DNA of 64,000 nt from Pseudomonas sp. A-RE-19. GTDB taxonomy: Bacteria > Pseudomonadota > Gammaproteobacteria > Pseudomonadales > Pseudomonadaceae. Positions 1-9,229 of the stretch are shown here, in pieces. Numbering within the stretch: position 1 is the first letter of the stretch; every line of letters starts with the position of its first letter. The position numbers were made by a program, and so were the translations under genes. Under the pieces are notes generated by a model, which did not search any database, had not been told where the DNA came from, and worked only from the letters and a program-made list of their open reading frames with translations. The stretch lies in contig NZ_JAHBDQ010000025.1 of NCBI RefSeq assembly GCF_019956555.1, positions 16,195-80,194 on the forward strand, read 5' to 3'.

Positions 1-2955
1 CACCAGACGATCGAGCAGTGAACGGTCCGCACCGATGTATTGCTCCAGGCCACTGAGGTCTATCTCGGGTGGCGATTGCGTTTCGCTCACGAATCTGGAG
101 GCCAGCCATGCGCTCAAATCCGCCAGCAGAACAGGCTTGAACAGGCAGTCGTCCATGCCTGCCTCCAGGCAGCGGAGCTTTTCCTCGGGTTGTGCATTGG
201 CGGTAAAGCCCAGAATCAGCGTCGGCGGCAAGCCCAGGGCGCGCTCTTCATCGCGTATGGCACCGGCCAGTTCATAACCGCTGAGCATCGGCATCGTGCA
301 GTCGGTTATGACCAGATCGAATTCATGTTCGCGCCACTGCTCAAGCCCCCGCGCGCCATTTTCAGCGTCCAGAACCTGATGCCCCAGATGGCCCAACTGC
401 CATAAAAGCAGTAATCGATTGGCCGGATGATCGTCGACCACCAGAATCGTCAGCGGCCGCGTCGGCACCTGCGGCGCATTATCCAACCCCGCACTGGAAG
501 GCAGTGGTTGCAATGCGATCAGCTCCAGATGGATGTCGACCTGCGTGCCTTGCCCAGGCACGCTCGCCAGCTGCAACCGCCCGCCCATCATCTCGCACAG
601 CGTGCGGCTGATGACCAGGCCCAACCCGGAACCACTGCGAGCTGATTGCGGATTATTGCCGGCCTGAACAAACGAGCTGAATAGCCGTTGCTGATCGACG
701 GTGCTGATGCCAATGCCCGTGTCTTCAATGCGCACGCTGACCGCCAGGTGCCCGGACGCAATGGACGATGCCCGCAACGTCAGGCTCACCCTGCCCTCAC
801 GGGTGAACTTGATGGCGTTGCTCAGCAGATTGGACAGCACCTGCTTGAAACGTGTGGGATCAATCAACACATCGCAGTCACTGTGTTCGTCCAAATCGAT
901 TCGCCACGCCAGCGCTTTCTGCCGTGCAAGGCCTTCGAAAACCCGACACACCGAATCCACCAGCCCCCGCAGATTGGCGCGCTCGGGTGTCAGGGATAAA
1001 TGCCCGGACTCGATGCGGGCGATGTCCAGAATGTCACCGATCAGCGCCAGCAGTTGTTGCGCGGCACTGGACGCCACCTCAATGGCAAAGCGATCGGTGA
1101 CGCCCTCGTCCGCACGTTTGAGGGCCAGTTCGAGCATGCCGATCAGGGCGTTCATCGGTGTGCGGATTTCATGACTCATGGTGGCCAGAAAAGTGGTTTT
1201 GGCGCGGTTGGCATCGTCCGCCTCGTCTTTGGCGTCCTGCAACTGCTGCAACCATTGCTGACGCTGACGGATCTGCCGGCGCTGCCAGGCGATCCAGCCC
1301 AGGGCGAGTAACAGCAAGGCGCCAGCCACGGCAAACGCCTGCAGAATGCTTTGACGATGACGCAACCAATAGCTGTCATCCACCACCACGTCATTGCTCC
1401 AGCGGGCCACCAGATCGTCCATCTCCTGGGGCGAGATGCTCAGCAACGCCTTGTTCAGAATCGAGTGCAGCGCCAGCGCATCACTTCCGGTCGCCAGAGC
1501 GATGCGCGCCGGTTCATCGCCCACGGTACTGCTGATGCGCAGACGCCCGCTGTAATACCGGGCAATCAGGTAGCGGGTCATGAACAATGAACTGAGCGCG
1601 GCATCGGCCTCCCCCTTCATGACCATTTCCAGGCCTTGGGCCGGGCCTTGCACATCCAGCATCCGCACCTGCGGTGCCCGGGCGAGAATGAATGCACGCA
1701 TCGGATGACTGTGATAAATCGCCAGGCGTTTGCCGGCCAGATCGTCCAGCGTTCTCGGGCTACCGGGGGTGACTGCACTGACCAGCGTGTATGGGTTGGT
1801 GACGTAAGGGCTGGTAAAACGCAGCCCGGCTACGCCTTCAGTCGTGGGGATGAGAGCCGGCAATACGTCGATCTCGCCAGCCTTGAGTCGCTGGATCTGC
1901 TCGTCCAGGGATTGGCCCCGCAGCACGTTGAAATTCAAACCGCTACGCTGGCTGATCAGCGTCAACAATTGCGCGGTCAACCCGCTGAATCGCCCTTGGG
2001 CATCATAGAAAGTCAAAGGCGCAAAGTCCCCGACCACGCCGACCCTCACCGTCGGATGCTGATCCAACCAGCGCTGTTCACTGGCGCTCAGACTCACTCG
2101 TTGCAGACCCAGCCGATTGGCGCGGCCGGCACTCCATCGTTGCTCGATGGCAGAGCGTTGCTCCATCGGGATCGCCGCCAGTGCCTTGTCGACGATGTTT
2201 TTCAGGCGCGTATTGTCCCGAGCCAATGCGAAACCGAACGGGTTGGCGTCAAGGCCGGATGGCCCCATCAACTGAACGTTATTGTGGTAGTTGTTGTTGA
2301 TCAGGTAATTGGCACTGATAAGGTCCCCGAGGTACACATCATCCTGCCCGTACGCCACGGCTCCGAGTGCATCGAGCGCCGACGAGTAACGTTGCAGATC
2401 AGCCTTGGGGTAAAAGGCTTTGACGGTCTGCTCCGGTAGATAGTCGGCGACCATGGCGATGCGTTTTCCGGCCAGATCCTCGGGCATGCGCTCGTCCAGC
2501 CTGGTGACCAGCATCGGCTGATCTTCGGCATAGGCGCTGGATCGAGACAGATCGGGATCGGCGGCCTCGAAACTGTTGGAGGTTCCCAGCAGATCCAGGT
2601 CTTTGCGTTTGAGTGCCTCCATCGCCGCCTCGCGTGTGCCATAGCGCAGCACCTCGATGTTGACATGCAGCAGTTGCCCAAGCAGCTCGACGTAATCGGC
2701 GGTAATGCCCTCCAGTTCATCGTGATTGCGCGTCAATTCGAAGGGCGGGTAGTCCGGCCCCGTTACACCGACGCGCAACACCCGTTTGCTGACCAGCCAA
2801 TTGCGATCATCCCTATCCAGCTGGACGGCATAGCCTTCCACCGTGGAGCGCCCCAGCAGGCGCAATGACTTGGGCTCGTCGGCCACCGCGACCCGTGCCA
2901 GCGATACCAGACACAGCATCAAGCCCCATAGAAAAACACGCACGGTCAGGCTCAT
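1..2955 (-). CDS. Hybrid sensor histidine kinase, BvgS/EvgS-like (3' end outside window)
   Basis: 985 residues are visible and the frame is still open at the window edge. The ATG at 2955 shares one base with the stop of the response regulator gene (TGATG), so the two are translationally coupled. In order there is a signal peptide (about 1-25), two tandem periplasmic solute-binding (SBP_bac_3) domains (about 57-280 and 300-510), a membrane segment near 545-565, a HisKA domain with the phospho-acceptor in SHEIRTP (His595), an HATPase domain with the GTGIGI and GSGLGL boxes, and a receiver domain with Asp885 in VITDCTMP. The last visible residues follow the receiver and probably lead into an HPt domain beyond the edge. 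This is the BvgS/EvgS architecture. The signal sensed cannot be told from sequence. Confidence 0.93.
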   Translation of the reverse strand, partial: MSLTVRVFLWGLMLCLVSLARVAVADEPKSLRLLGRSTVEGYAVQLDRDDRNWLVSKRVLRVGVTGPDYPPFELTRNHDELEGITADYVELLGQLLHVNIEVLRYGTREAAMEALKRKDLDLLGTSNSFEAADPDLSRSSAYAEDQPMLVTRLDERMPEDLAGKRIAMVADYLPEQTVKAFYPKADLQRYSSALDALGAVAYGQDDVYLGDLISANYLINNNYHNNVQLMGPSGLDANPFGFALARDNTRLKNIVDKALAAIPMEQRSAIEQRWSAGRANRLGLQRVSLSASEQRWLDQHPTVRVGVVGDFAPLTFYDAQGRFSGLTAQLLTLISQRSGLNFNVLRGQSLDEQIQRLKAGEIDVLPALIPTTEGVAGLRFTSPYVTNPYTLVSAVTPGSPRTLDDLAGKRLAIYHSHPMRAFILARAPQVRMLDVQGPAQGLEMVMKGEADAALSSLFMTRYLIARYYSGRLRISSTVGDEPARIALATGSDALALHSILNKALLSISPQEMDDLVARWSNDVVVDDSYWLRHRQSILQAFAVAGALLLLALGWIAWQRRQIRQRQQWLQQLQDAKDEADDANRAKTTFLATMSHEIRTPMNALIGMLELALKRADEGVTDRFAIEVASSAAQQLLALIGDILDIARIESGHLSLTPERANLRGLVDSVCRVFEGLARQKALAWRIDLDEHSDCDVLIDPTRFKQVLSNLLSNAIKFTREGRVSLTLRASSIASGHLAVSVRIEDTGIGISTVDQQRLFSSFVQAGNNPQSARSGSGLGLVISRTLCEMMGGRLQLASVPGQGTQVDIHLELIALQPLPSSAGLDNAPQVPTRPLTILVVDDHPANRLLLLWQLGHLGHQVLDAENGARGLEQWREHEFDLVITDCTMPMLSGYELAGAIRDEERALGLPPTLILGFTANAQPEEKLRCLEAGMDDCLFKPVLLADLSAWLASRFVSETQSPPEIDLSGLEQYIGADRSLLDRLV

Positions 2956-3575
2956 CAGATCAGATGATTGCGCTTGGCGAAGTCCCGCAGGTGTACGGCG
3001 GCGTTCACCCCCAGCTTTTCGATCAAGCGGGTCTTGTAGGTGCTGACCGTCTTGTGACTCAGGTGCATCAGTTCGCCGATCGCCTTGTTCGTCATGCCCC
3101 GGGCCAGGTGCTGCAGGATGGTCAGTTCGCGGTTGGAGAGTTTGTCGATCATCTGTTTTTCGCTGCGTTGCAGGGGGTTCTGCGATCCCGAAGGCAGGCG
3201 CGCGAAATAGGTGTAACCGGTCATGACCGCATGCACGGCTTTTTGCAATTGACTCAGGACATTGGTCTTGGCGACATACGCCATGGCCCCGGCGCGCATG
3301 CAACGATCCTGAAAGAACCACGGATCGAGCGATGAGAACACCAGCACTCGGCACGAAAAATCACTGGCTTTGATCCGTTCCAGCACATCCAGCCCATCGC
3401 CGTCGGGCATGACCAGGTCCAGCACCACAAGTGCAGGTGAATGCTCACGGAGCATCGACAATGCCTCGCTACCGCCGGCAGCCTCGTAAATCCGCTTGAA
3501 CCCCTCCATTTCCAGTACGATTTTGACTGCGGCGCGTACCACTGGATGATCGTCCACAATCAGCACTGACTTCAT
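2955..3575 (-). CDS. LuxR/NarL-family response regulator, BvgA/EvgA-like
   Basis: 206 aa. The receiver domain has the acidic pair Asp8-Asp9 and phosphorylatable Asp53 in VVLDLVMP. A C-terminal LuxR-type helix-turn-helix follows (LSNRELTILQHLARGMTNK, then LSHKTVSTYKTRL). I chose the ATG at 3575 because a GGGAG ribosome site lies just upstream and the protein then starts with the usual receiver strand MKSVLIVDD. An in-frame start at 3611 would add 12 residues of no obvious use. It is immediately upstream of, and overlaps by one base, the hybrid kinase gene, so it is the likely phosphorelay partner. Target genes are unknown. Confidence 0.93.
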   Translation of the reverse strand: MKSVLIVDDHPVVRAAVKIVLEMEGFKRIYEAAGGSEALSMLREHSPALVVLDLVMPDGDGLDVLERIKASDFSCRVLVFSSLDPWFFQDRCMRAGAMAYVAKTNVLSQLQKAVHAVMTGYTYFARLPSGSQNPLQRSEKQMIDKLSNRELTILQHLARGMTNKAIGELMHLSHKTVSTYKTRLIEKLGVNAAVHLRDFAKRNHLI

Positions 3576-3728
3576 GGCAACTCCCTGTGCAAAGACCTGA
3601 CGATTGCGCACGAATGCACTCCGGATAACGCCGGACCGGACGCAACGGCTGCGCTAAGACTTTTGCATGGAGTGCAGGAAAAATGAACCTGACAAAAATG
3701 ATAGTAGCGACAAACGGTAGCCCCGGAA

Positions 3729-4178
3729 TCAACCGATCCGTTGCCGATACCGCTCATGCTCCGAGGACTGAACACCTTCACACCCAAGCGGATCGATGAG
3801 CGCCATCAGCTGTTGAATGGACAAAAGATCCGGCAGCGCCGCATGGCTCACCTGAACCTTCTGCTGAACCGTTCGCTCAATACCGGCGGCAGGCGTCAGC
3901 GGCAATCGTGCCTGCTGGCCATCGTAGATCAAGGTGTGATTAACCTGGCCGTTATCGAGGAAGAACCCCGGCAGGTCAAACGCCCCACCCGCCAGCGAGG
4001 CATTGATGACCACCAGATCGAACGGCTCGTAGCCGTACTCGATCAGAGTCAGCATTTGCGCAAGGCTGTGCACCGGTGCCACCCGGTAGTAACCGAGCTG
4101 GTTGAACAACCGCTCGGTTTTCATCCGGTGAAAATGCTGTTCGTCGACGATCAGAATTCGTAAGGCTTTGTTCGGCAA
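3729..4178 (-). CDS. Receiver-like protein lacking the phospho-acceptor Asp
   Basis: 149 aa. The N-terminus has a receiver first strand with an acidic pair (LRILIVDEQ). At the expected phosphorylation site the sequence reads DLVVINASL, where Asn stands in place of Asp. After about residue 75 resemblance to a receiver fades and no output domain is visible. It lies upstream of and in the same direction as the response regulator and kinase, separated by about 150 bases, so it may belong to the same regulatory unit. An accessory or decoy role in the phosphorelay is inference; it could also be a decayed regulator. Confidence 0.72.
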   Translation of the reverse strand: MPNKALRILIVDEQHFHRMKTERLFNQLGYYRVAPVHSLAQMLTLIEYGYEPFDLVVINASLAGGAFDLPGFFLDNGQVNHTLIYDGQQARLPLTPAAGIERTVQQKVQVSHAALPDLLSIQQLMALIDPLGCEGVQSSEHERYRQRIG

Positions 4179-4297
4179 AACGTGCCCCCACTGAGGGTTT
4201 CAGATTCGTGAGGGCGCAAGGCTACGGAAGACCTGTCGTGTTTTCTGTAGGACTTTTCCTAAAAATGAATGCCTCTGTCCGACGATGGGCGATTGAA

Positions 4298-4509
4298 GAT
4301 CAAAAGATCGCAGCCTTCGGCAGCTCCTACCGGGTGTAAACCGTTCGAATGCCTTCGACTGCACCGGCCGGGTGTAACCGTTCGAATGCCTTCGACTGCA
4401 CCGGCCGGGTGTAACCGTTCGAATGTAGGAGCTGCCGAAGGCTGCGATCTTTTGATCTTGATGTCAGCGCAAGCAAGATCAAAAGATCGCAGCCTTCGGC
4501 GCCTCCTAC
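4298..4509. repeat. REP-like palindromes around a 37-bp tandem repeat
   Basis: Three copies of one REP-like unit (core AGATCGCAGCCTTCGG) lie at about 4298-4330 (plus), 4425-4460 (inverted) and 4474-4509 (plus). Between the first two, a 37-bp unit at 4341-4377 is repeated exactly at 4378-4414, with the first 11 bases repeated again at 4415-4425. The block fills most of the 340-base gap between the receiver-like gene and mgtA. I see no gene in it. Confidence 0.85.
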
Positions 4510-4519
4510 GTTGGCAGCA

Positions 4520-7237
4520 TTACTGCCAGCCAAACCGTCGAACGTAGAAACCTTTAACCGCCTGGGTCAGCGCCATGTACGCCAGCAGTATCATCGGCAG
4601 GAACACGAAATACAGCGATGGCAGCGCCTGCAGTTTGAAGTAATGCGCCAGCGGCCCCATCGGCAGAAAAATCCCCACGGCCATGATGACCCCGGTCATT
4701 ACCAGCAGCGGCGTGGCGGCGCGGCTCTGCAGGAACGGGATTTTCGGCGTGCGGATCATGTGCACGATCAGCGTCTGGGTCAGCAGCCCGACCACGAACC
4801 AGCCAGATTGAAACAACGTCTGATGGTCCGGGGTGTTGGCATCGAACACATACCACATCAAGGCAAAGGTGCTGATGTCGAAGATCGAACTGATCGGGCC
4901 GAAAAACAGCATGAAGCGCCCGACATCCGCCGGCTGCCAGCGTTGTGGTTTTTTCAGCATGTCCTCGTCGACGTTATCGAACGGGATGGCGATCTGCGAA
5001 ATGTCGTAGAGCAGGTTTTGCACCAACAGGTGCATCGGCAACATCGGCAGAAACGGAATGAACGCACTGGCCACCAGCACCGAGAACACATTGCCGAAGT
5101 TCGAGCTGGCGGTCATTTTGATGTACTTGAGCATGTTGGCAAAGGTGCGCCGCCCCTCCAGCACGCCCTCCTCCAGCACCATCAGGCTTTTCTCCAGAAG
5201 GATGATGTCCGCCGCTTCCTTGGCGATGTCCACGGCGCTGTCCACCGAAATGCCGATGTCGGCGGTACGCAGGGCCGGTGCGTCGTTGATGCCGTCGCCC
5301 ATGAAACCGACCACGTGGCCGTTACCCTTGAGCAGACGCACGATGCGTTCCTTGTGCGACGGCGTGAGTTTGGCGAAGACGTTGGTGGCCTCCACCGCCA
5401 CCGCCAGCTCGGCGTCGCTCATGCGTTCGATGTCGTTACCCATCAGCAGGCCTTGCTGCTCAAGACCGACTTCGCGGCAGATTTTCGCGGTCACCAGTTC
5501 GTTGTCGCCAGTCAGCACTTTCACCGCCACACCATGAGCGGCCAGGGCCTTGAGCGCTGGCGCGGTGCTTTCCTTCGGTGGATCGAGGAAGGCCACGTAG
5601 CCGATCAGCGTCAGTGCCTGTTCATCGGCCAGACTGTAAGTGTCGCGCCCCTCGATCATCGGCCGCGCCGCCACCGCCACCACCCGCAGGCCTTCGGCAT
5701 TGAATGTCGCGGTGACCTGGCGAATCCGCGCCAGCAGTTCATCGCTCAGCGCTTCGTCGGCAACGCCGTGACGCACCCGGGTGCACACCGCCAGCACTTC
5801 TTCCACCGCGCCTTTGCAGATCAGCAGAGGCGGCTGATCACGCTCGGCCACCACCACCGACATGCGCCGACGGGTGAAGTCGAACGGAATCTCGTCGACC
5901 TTGCGAAACGCCGTACCGACTTTCAGTTCACGGTGCACTTCAACGTGTTCCAGCACGGCCACGTCCAGCAGGTTTTTCAGGCCGGTCTGGTAGTAGCTGT
6001 TGAGGTAGGCCATTTCCAGCACGTCATCGGAATCGTTGCCCCAGACATCGACGTTGCGGGCGAGGAAGATTTTGTCCTGGGTCAGCGTGCCGGTCTTGTC
6101 GGTGCACAGCACGTCCATGGCGCCGAAGTTCTGGATCGCATCGAGACGTTTGACGATGACTTTTTTGCGCGACAGAAACACCGCGCCCTTGGCCAGCGTC
6201 GAGGTGACAATCATCGGCAGCATTTCCGGGGTCAGGCCCACGGCAATCGACAGCGCGAACAACAACGCTTCGGTCCAGTCACCCTTGGTGAAGCCGTTGA
6301 TGAACAGCACCAGCGGCGCCATGACGAACATGAAGCGGATCAGCAACCAGCTGACGTTGTTGACCCCGGTCTGGAACGAGGTCGGCGCGCGATCGGTAGC
6401 ACCGACCCGTTGCGCCAGCGCACCGAAATAGGTGTCGTTGCCCGTGGTGAGAATCACCGCCATCGCCGTGCCGGACACCACGTTGGTGCCCATGAACAGG
6501 ATGTTGTCGAGGTCCAGCGGGTTGCAGGTGTCGTTGTTCTGCTGACGGGGAAATTTTTCCACCGGCATCGATTCACCGGTCATCGCGGCCTGGCTGACGA
6601 ACAGGTCCTTGGCGTTGAGTACCCGGCAATCGGCAGGAATCATGTCGCCGGCCGAGAGCACGATCAGGTCCCCCGGCACCAGTTGCTTGATCGGCAGTTC
6701 GATGCGTCGTGCCCCGCTGTCCGCCACCTCCCGACGCATCACCGTGGCCGTGTTGCTGACCATCGCTTTGAGCGCGTCGGCGGCCTGATTGGATTTGGTT
6801 TCCTGCCAGAAGCGCAGCAAGGTCGAAAGCACCACCATGGAGAAAATCACGATGGCGGCTTTCAGGTCTTCGGTCAGCCAGGAGATGACCGCCAGCAAGG
6901 TCAGCAGCAAGTTGAACGGATTTTTGTAGCAGTGCCACAGGTGCGTCCACCACGGTAGCGGTTGCTCGTGCTCGACTTCATTGAGGCCGTATTGCTCGCG
7001 CAATGTATCGGCTTCAAGTTCACTCAGGCCGTCGGTGTGACTGCCGAGGTTGTCCAGCAGTTGGCCAGTGTTGCTGTTGGCGGCGGCGACCAGGGTTTGC
7101 GCCAATGTCGGTGGGACTTCACGACTGACCGTGGTGTCAGTAAAGCTTTCGAGCAACACCAGACGGCGGAAGTGCCGGGCGATGTGGCGGGTACGCAGGA
7201 ATCCGGCGAAGAATTCCTTGAGCAAGGTAAGGTTCAT
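4520..7237 (-). CDS. mgtA: Magnesium-translocating P-type ATPase (MgtA/MgtB type)
   Basis: 905 aa, a normal length for the P3B-type Mg2+ importers. The phosphorylated Asp380 lies in CTDKTGTLTQD. The actuator motif TGES (AMTGESMPVEKFPR) and the hinge GDGINDAPALR are present. Membrane helices flank these: two near 110-160, two near 315-375, and a C-terminal set after about 700. The N-terminus with RHFRRLVLLESF fits the MgtA/MgtB family. It catalyses ATP-driven Mg2+ uptake across the inner membrane. It is a single gene. Transcription would start in the 7238-7640 region, where I could not recognise a PhoP box or a leader peptide. Confidence 0.94.
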   Translation of the reverse strand: MNLTLLKEFFAGFLRTRHIARHFRRLVLLESFTDTTVSREVPPTLAQTLVAAANSNTGQLLDNLGSHTDGLSELEADTLREQYGLNEVEHEQPLPWWTHLWHCYKNPFNLLLTLLAVISWLTEDLKAAIVIFSMVVLSTLLRFWQETKSNQAADALKAMVSNTATVMRREVADSGARRIELPIKQLVPGDLIVLSAGDMIPADCRVLNAKDLFVSQAAMTGESMPVEKFPRQQNNDTCNPLDLDNILFMGTNVVSGTAMAVILTTGNDTYFGALAQRVGATDRAPTSFQTGVNNVSWLLIRFMFVMAPLVLFINGFTKGDWTEALLFALSIAVGLTPEMLPMIVTSTLAKGAVFLSRKKVIVKRLDAIQNFGAMDVLCTDKTGTLTQDKIFLARNVDVWGNDSDDVLEMAYLNSYYQTGLKNLLDVAVLEHVEVHRELKVGTAFRKVDEIPFDFTRRRMSVVVAERDQPPLLICKGAVEEVLAVCTRVRHGVADEALSDELLARIRQVTATFNAEGLRVVAVAARPMIEGRDTYSLADEQALTLIGYVAFLDPPKESTAPALKALAAHGVAVKVLTGDNELVTAKICREVGLEQQGLLMGNDIERMSDAELAVAVEATNVFAKLTPSHKERIVRLLKGNGHVVGFMGDGINDAPALRTADIGISVDSAVDIAKEAADIILLEKSLMVLEEGVLEGRRTFANMLKYIKMTASSNFGNVFSVLVASAFIPFLPMLPMHLLVQNLLYDISQIAIPFDNVDEDMLKKPQRWQPADVGRFMLFFGPISSIFDISTFALMWYVFDANTPDHQTLFQSGWFVVGLLTQTLIVHMIRTPKIPFLQSRAATPLLVMTGVIMAVGIFLPMGPLAHYFKLQALPSLYFVFLPMILLAYMALTQAVKGFYVRRFGWQ

Positions 7238-7643
7238 GGCAGTGCCCCCAGGGTCAGCCGGGAAACCGTCGAGCAGGCGTGTCGAGGCGCTGCGATGACG
7301 ACACGAGGGTCGAACATCACACGCTGTTGAGCGTCGATGAGAGGGACGTCGGGAGTCGTGCCGGAACTGGCCACGATCGGGATGCCGCTGCTCGCTTTTC
7401 GGCGAGATAACGGCACCAAAGGCTGCGCGTTTATCTTGCCGGGAAAATGCCGGTTACCGAGACCGGCCGACAACTGTCACTCGAACAAGTACCCACTGTG
7501 GGTCTCCGCTATTGATGAAAACGCGCGAAGCTTACGCCGCGATTTCTAGAGAGTAAACGCTGCAAAGGCGTGTGATGGGGGAATCGCGAGGTTCTTCAGG
7601 AAGGGTTCAGGATTCAAGATTTGTGGGACTCTTTCGGGCCCCT

Positions 7644-7734
7644 TCGCGAGCAGGCTCGCTCCCACAGTGGATCTTCAGTGAACACAGAGTTTGTGTAAGA
7701 CAAAGATCAAATGTGGGAGCGAGCCTGCTCGCGA
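7644..7734. repeat. REPIN (inverted pair of REP sequences)
   Basis: Two copies of the REP unit in opposite orientation, at 7644-7666 and 7712-7734 (core GAGCAGGCTCGCTCCCACA and its reverse complement), with a short spacer. It lies between the 5' end of mgtA and the 3' end of pvdA. The rest of the 7238-7761 gap shows no gene I can support. Confidence 0.9.
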
Positions 7735-7761
7735 TGGCGGCCCTTACAGCCGCAACAAATC

Positions 7762-9099
7762 TCAGCTGGCAGTCGCCAACAACACATCCATCACCGACCG
7801 ACCCTGCCCACGCAACTTGCCATGCTCATACAACGAACCGGCAATTTCATCGGCACGGATCGGCAGGATCGACAGCAAGGTGTCGCTCAAGCCGTGGCTG
7901 GCCTGGCAGAAGCCCTGCATGTAGATGCCGGCCTTGCAGCGCTCGTCGGTGATCAGTTTGTAGTGGCGATCGACCTCGAAATCGCCCAGGTACTGTTCCA
8001 TCGGCGCCAGCAGTTTGCGGTGCATCTGACGCTCGTAACCGGTGGCCAGCACCACGGCGTCGTAGCGGCGAACCGTGACGTCGCCGGTGGCATTGTTGCG
8101 TACCGCCAGTTCGATACCGCGCTCGGTGGCGGTGGCTTTTTCAACGGTGGTCAGGGTACGGAACGCATGGCGCGCGATGCCCGAGACTTTCTGCCGGTAG
8201 AAGATGCCGTAAATGCGTTCGATCAGGTCGATGTCCACCACCGAATAGTTGGTGTTGTGGTACTCGTTGACCAGGCGCTCGCGTTCGCTGCTGGCCTGCT
8301 GGAACACCAGGTCGGTGAACTCCGGCGAAAACACTTCGTTGACGAAGGGGCTGTCATCGGCCGGTTTGAGGGCCGAGCCGCGCAGGATCATGTCCACCTG
8401 CACCGACGGGAAGCTGTCGTTCAGGTCGATGAAGGCTTCCGCCGCACTCTGCCCGCCGCCGATGATCGCGATGTTCATCGGTTGGTTGTTCACGCAGCGC
8501 TGCTTGGCCATGCGCTCCAGATACTGGGAATGGTGAAACACCCGACCGTCATCCTTCAGTGCCTTGAACGCTTCGGGAATACGCGGTGTACCGCCGGCGC
8601 TGACCACCACCGAGCGGGTGGTGCGCACATGCTGCAACCCCTGAGTATCACGGGAGATCACCCGCAGCGCTTCGACCTGCTGATGGTGCAGCACCGGCTC
8701 GATGGCCAGCACTTCCTCGCCGTAGCGGCTCTGCTCGGTAAATTGCCCGGCGACCCAGCGCAGGTAGTCGTTGTACTCCATGCGGCATGGATAGAAGGTG
8801 CCGAGGTTGATGAAGTCCACCAGACGACCGTGGTGCTTGAGGTAGTTGACGAAGGAATACGGGCTGGTCGGGTTACGCAGCGTCACCAGATCCTTGAGAA
8901 AGGAAATCTGCAGTTCGCTCTGAGTGACCAAGGTGTTGCCGTGCCAGCGGTAGTCCGCCTGCTTGTCGAGAAACAGCACATCCAGTTCGCCCTGACTCGG
9001 CCCGCGCTCTTGCAGGGCGATGGCCAGGGCCAGGTTCGAAGGGCCAAAACCGACGCCGATCAGGTCGTGAACGATGGGCGATGCAATTGCCTGTGTCAT
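7762..9099 (-). CDS. pvdA: L-ornithine N5-monooxygenase PvdA
   Basis: 445 aa, the family length, starting from the ATG at 9099 (MTQAIASP). That codon has an AGGA ribosome site. An upstream in-frame ATG at 9204 is excluded because it overlaps the PvdS promoter box at 9195-9218. The FAD-binding motif GVGFGPSNLALAIAL sits near the N-terminus, the NADPH-binding GGGQSAAE in the middle, and the LATGYERQ motif near the C-terminus. PvdA is a flavin monooxygenase that makes N5-hydroxyornithine in the cytosol. Here this is the predicted substrate of the last NRPS module. No formyltransferase gene (pvdF) is in the window, consistent with a peptide ending in cyclic rather than formylated hydroxyornithine. 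Confidence 0.97.
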   Translation of the reverse strand: MTQAIASPIVHDLIGVGFGPSNLALAIALQERGPSQGELDVLFLDKQADYRWHGNTLVTQSELQISFLKDLVTLRNPTSPYSFVNYLKHHGRLVDFINLGTFYPCRMEYNDYLRWVAGQFTEQSRYGEEVLAIEPVLHHQQVEALRVISRDTQGLQHVRTTRSVVVSAGGTPRIPEAFKALKDDGRVFHHSQYLERMAKQRCVNNQPMNIAIIGGGQSAAEAFIDLNDSFPSVQVDMILRGSALKPADDSPFVNEVFSPEFTDLVFQQASSERERLVNEYHNTNYSVVDIDLIERIYGIFYRQKVSGIARHAFRTLTTVEKATATERGIELAVRNNATGDVTVRRYDAVVLATGYERQMHRKLLAPMEQYLGDFEVDRHYKLITDERCKAGIYMQGFCQASHGLSDTLLSILPIRADEIAGSLYEHGKLRGQGRSVMDVLLATAS

Positions 9100-9194
9100 T
9101 TCCAGTGTCCTCTGGATGAACCCCGGAGCAGCGGGGATAACGCCTGGGTGACCTGACCGGCCTTGTGCGGCAGCAGATCGTCTGTTGAATAGGA

Positions 9195-9218
9195 ACGAGG
9201 ACAATGAAAAAAAATTTA
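9195..9218 (-). promoter_or_regulatory. PvdS iron-starvation box upstream of pvdA
   Basis: On the minus strand TAAAT (9218-9214) and CGT (9197-9195) are separated by exactly 16 bases, a perfect match to the known PvdS sigma-factor promoter. It lies about 95 bases upstream of the pvdA ATG, and it decides which pvdA start codon is real. Confidence 0.93.
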
Positions 9219-9229
9219 ACGAGGGCTGA

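Noticed and set aside
4511..6958. 815-residue open frame opposite mgtA
   Set aside because: Its translation is His/Arg/Gln-rich without domains; it is the antisense of the P-type ATPase in GC-rich DNA.
7238..7473. Possible mgtA leader peptide or Mg2+ riboswitch
   Set aside because: An open frame of 79 aa exists with some Asp/Pro residues, but I could not find convincing competing stems or a ribosome site.
9100..9204. N-terminal extension of pvdA from the ATG at 9204
   Set aside because: The extension overlaps the PvdS box at 9195-9218, so it would start at or before the promoter; the ATG at 9099 has a ribosome site and gives the family length.
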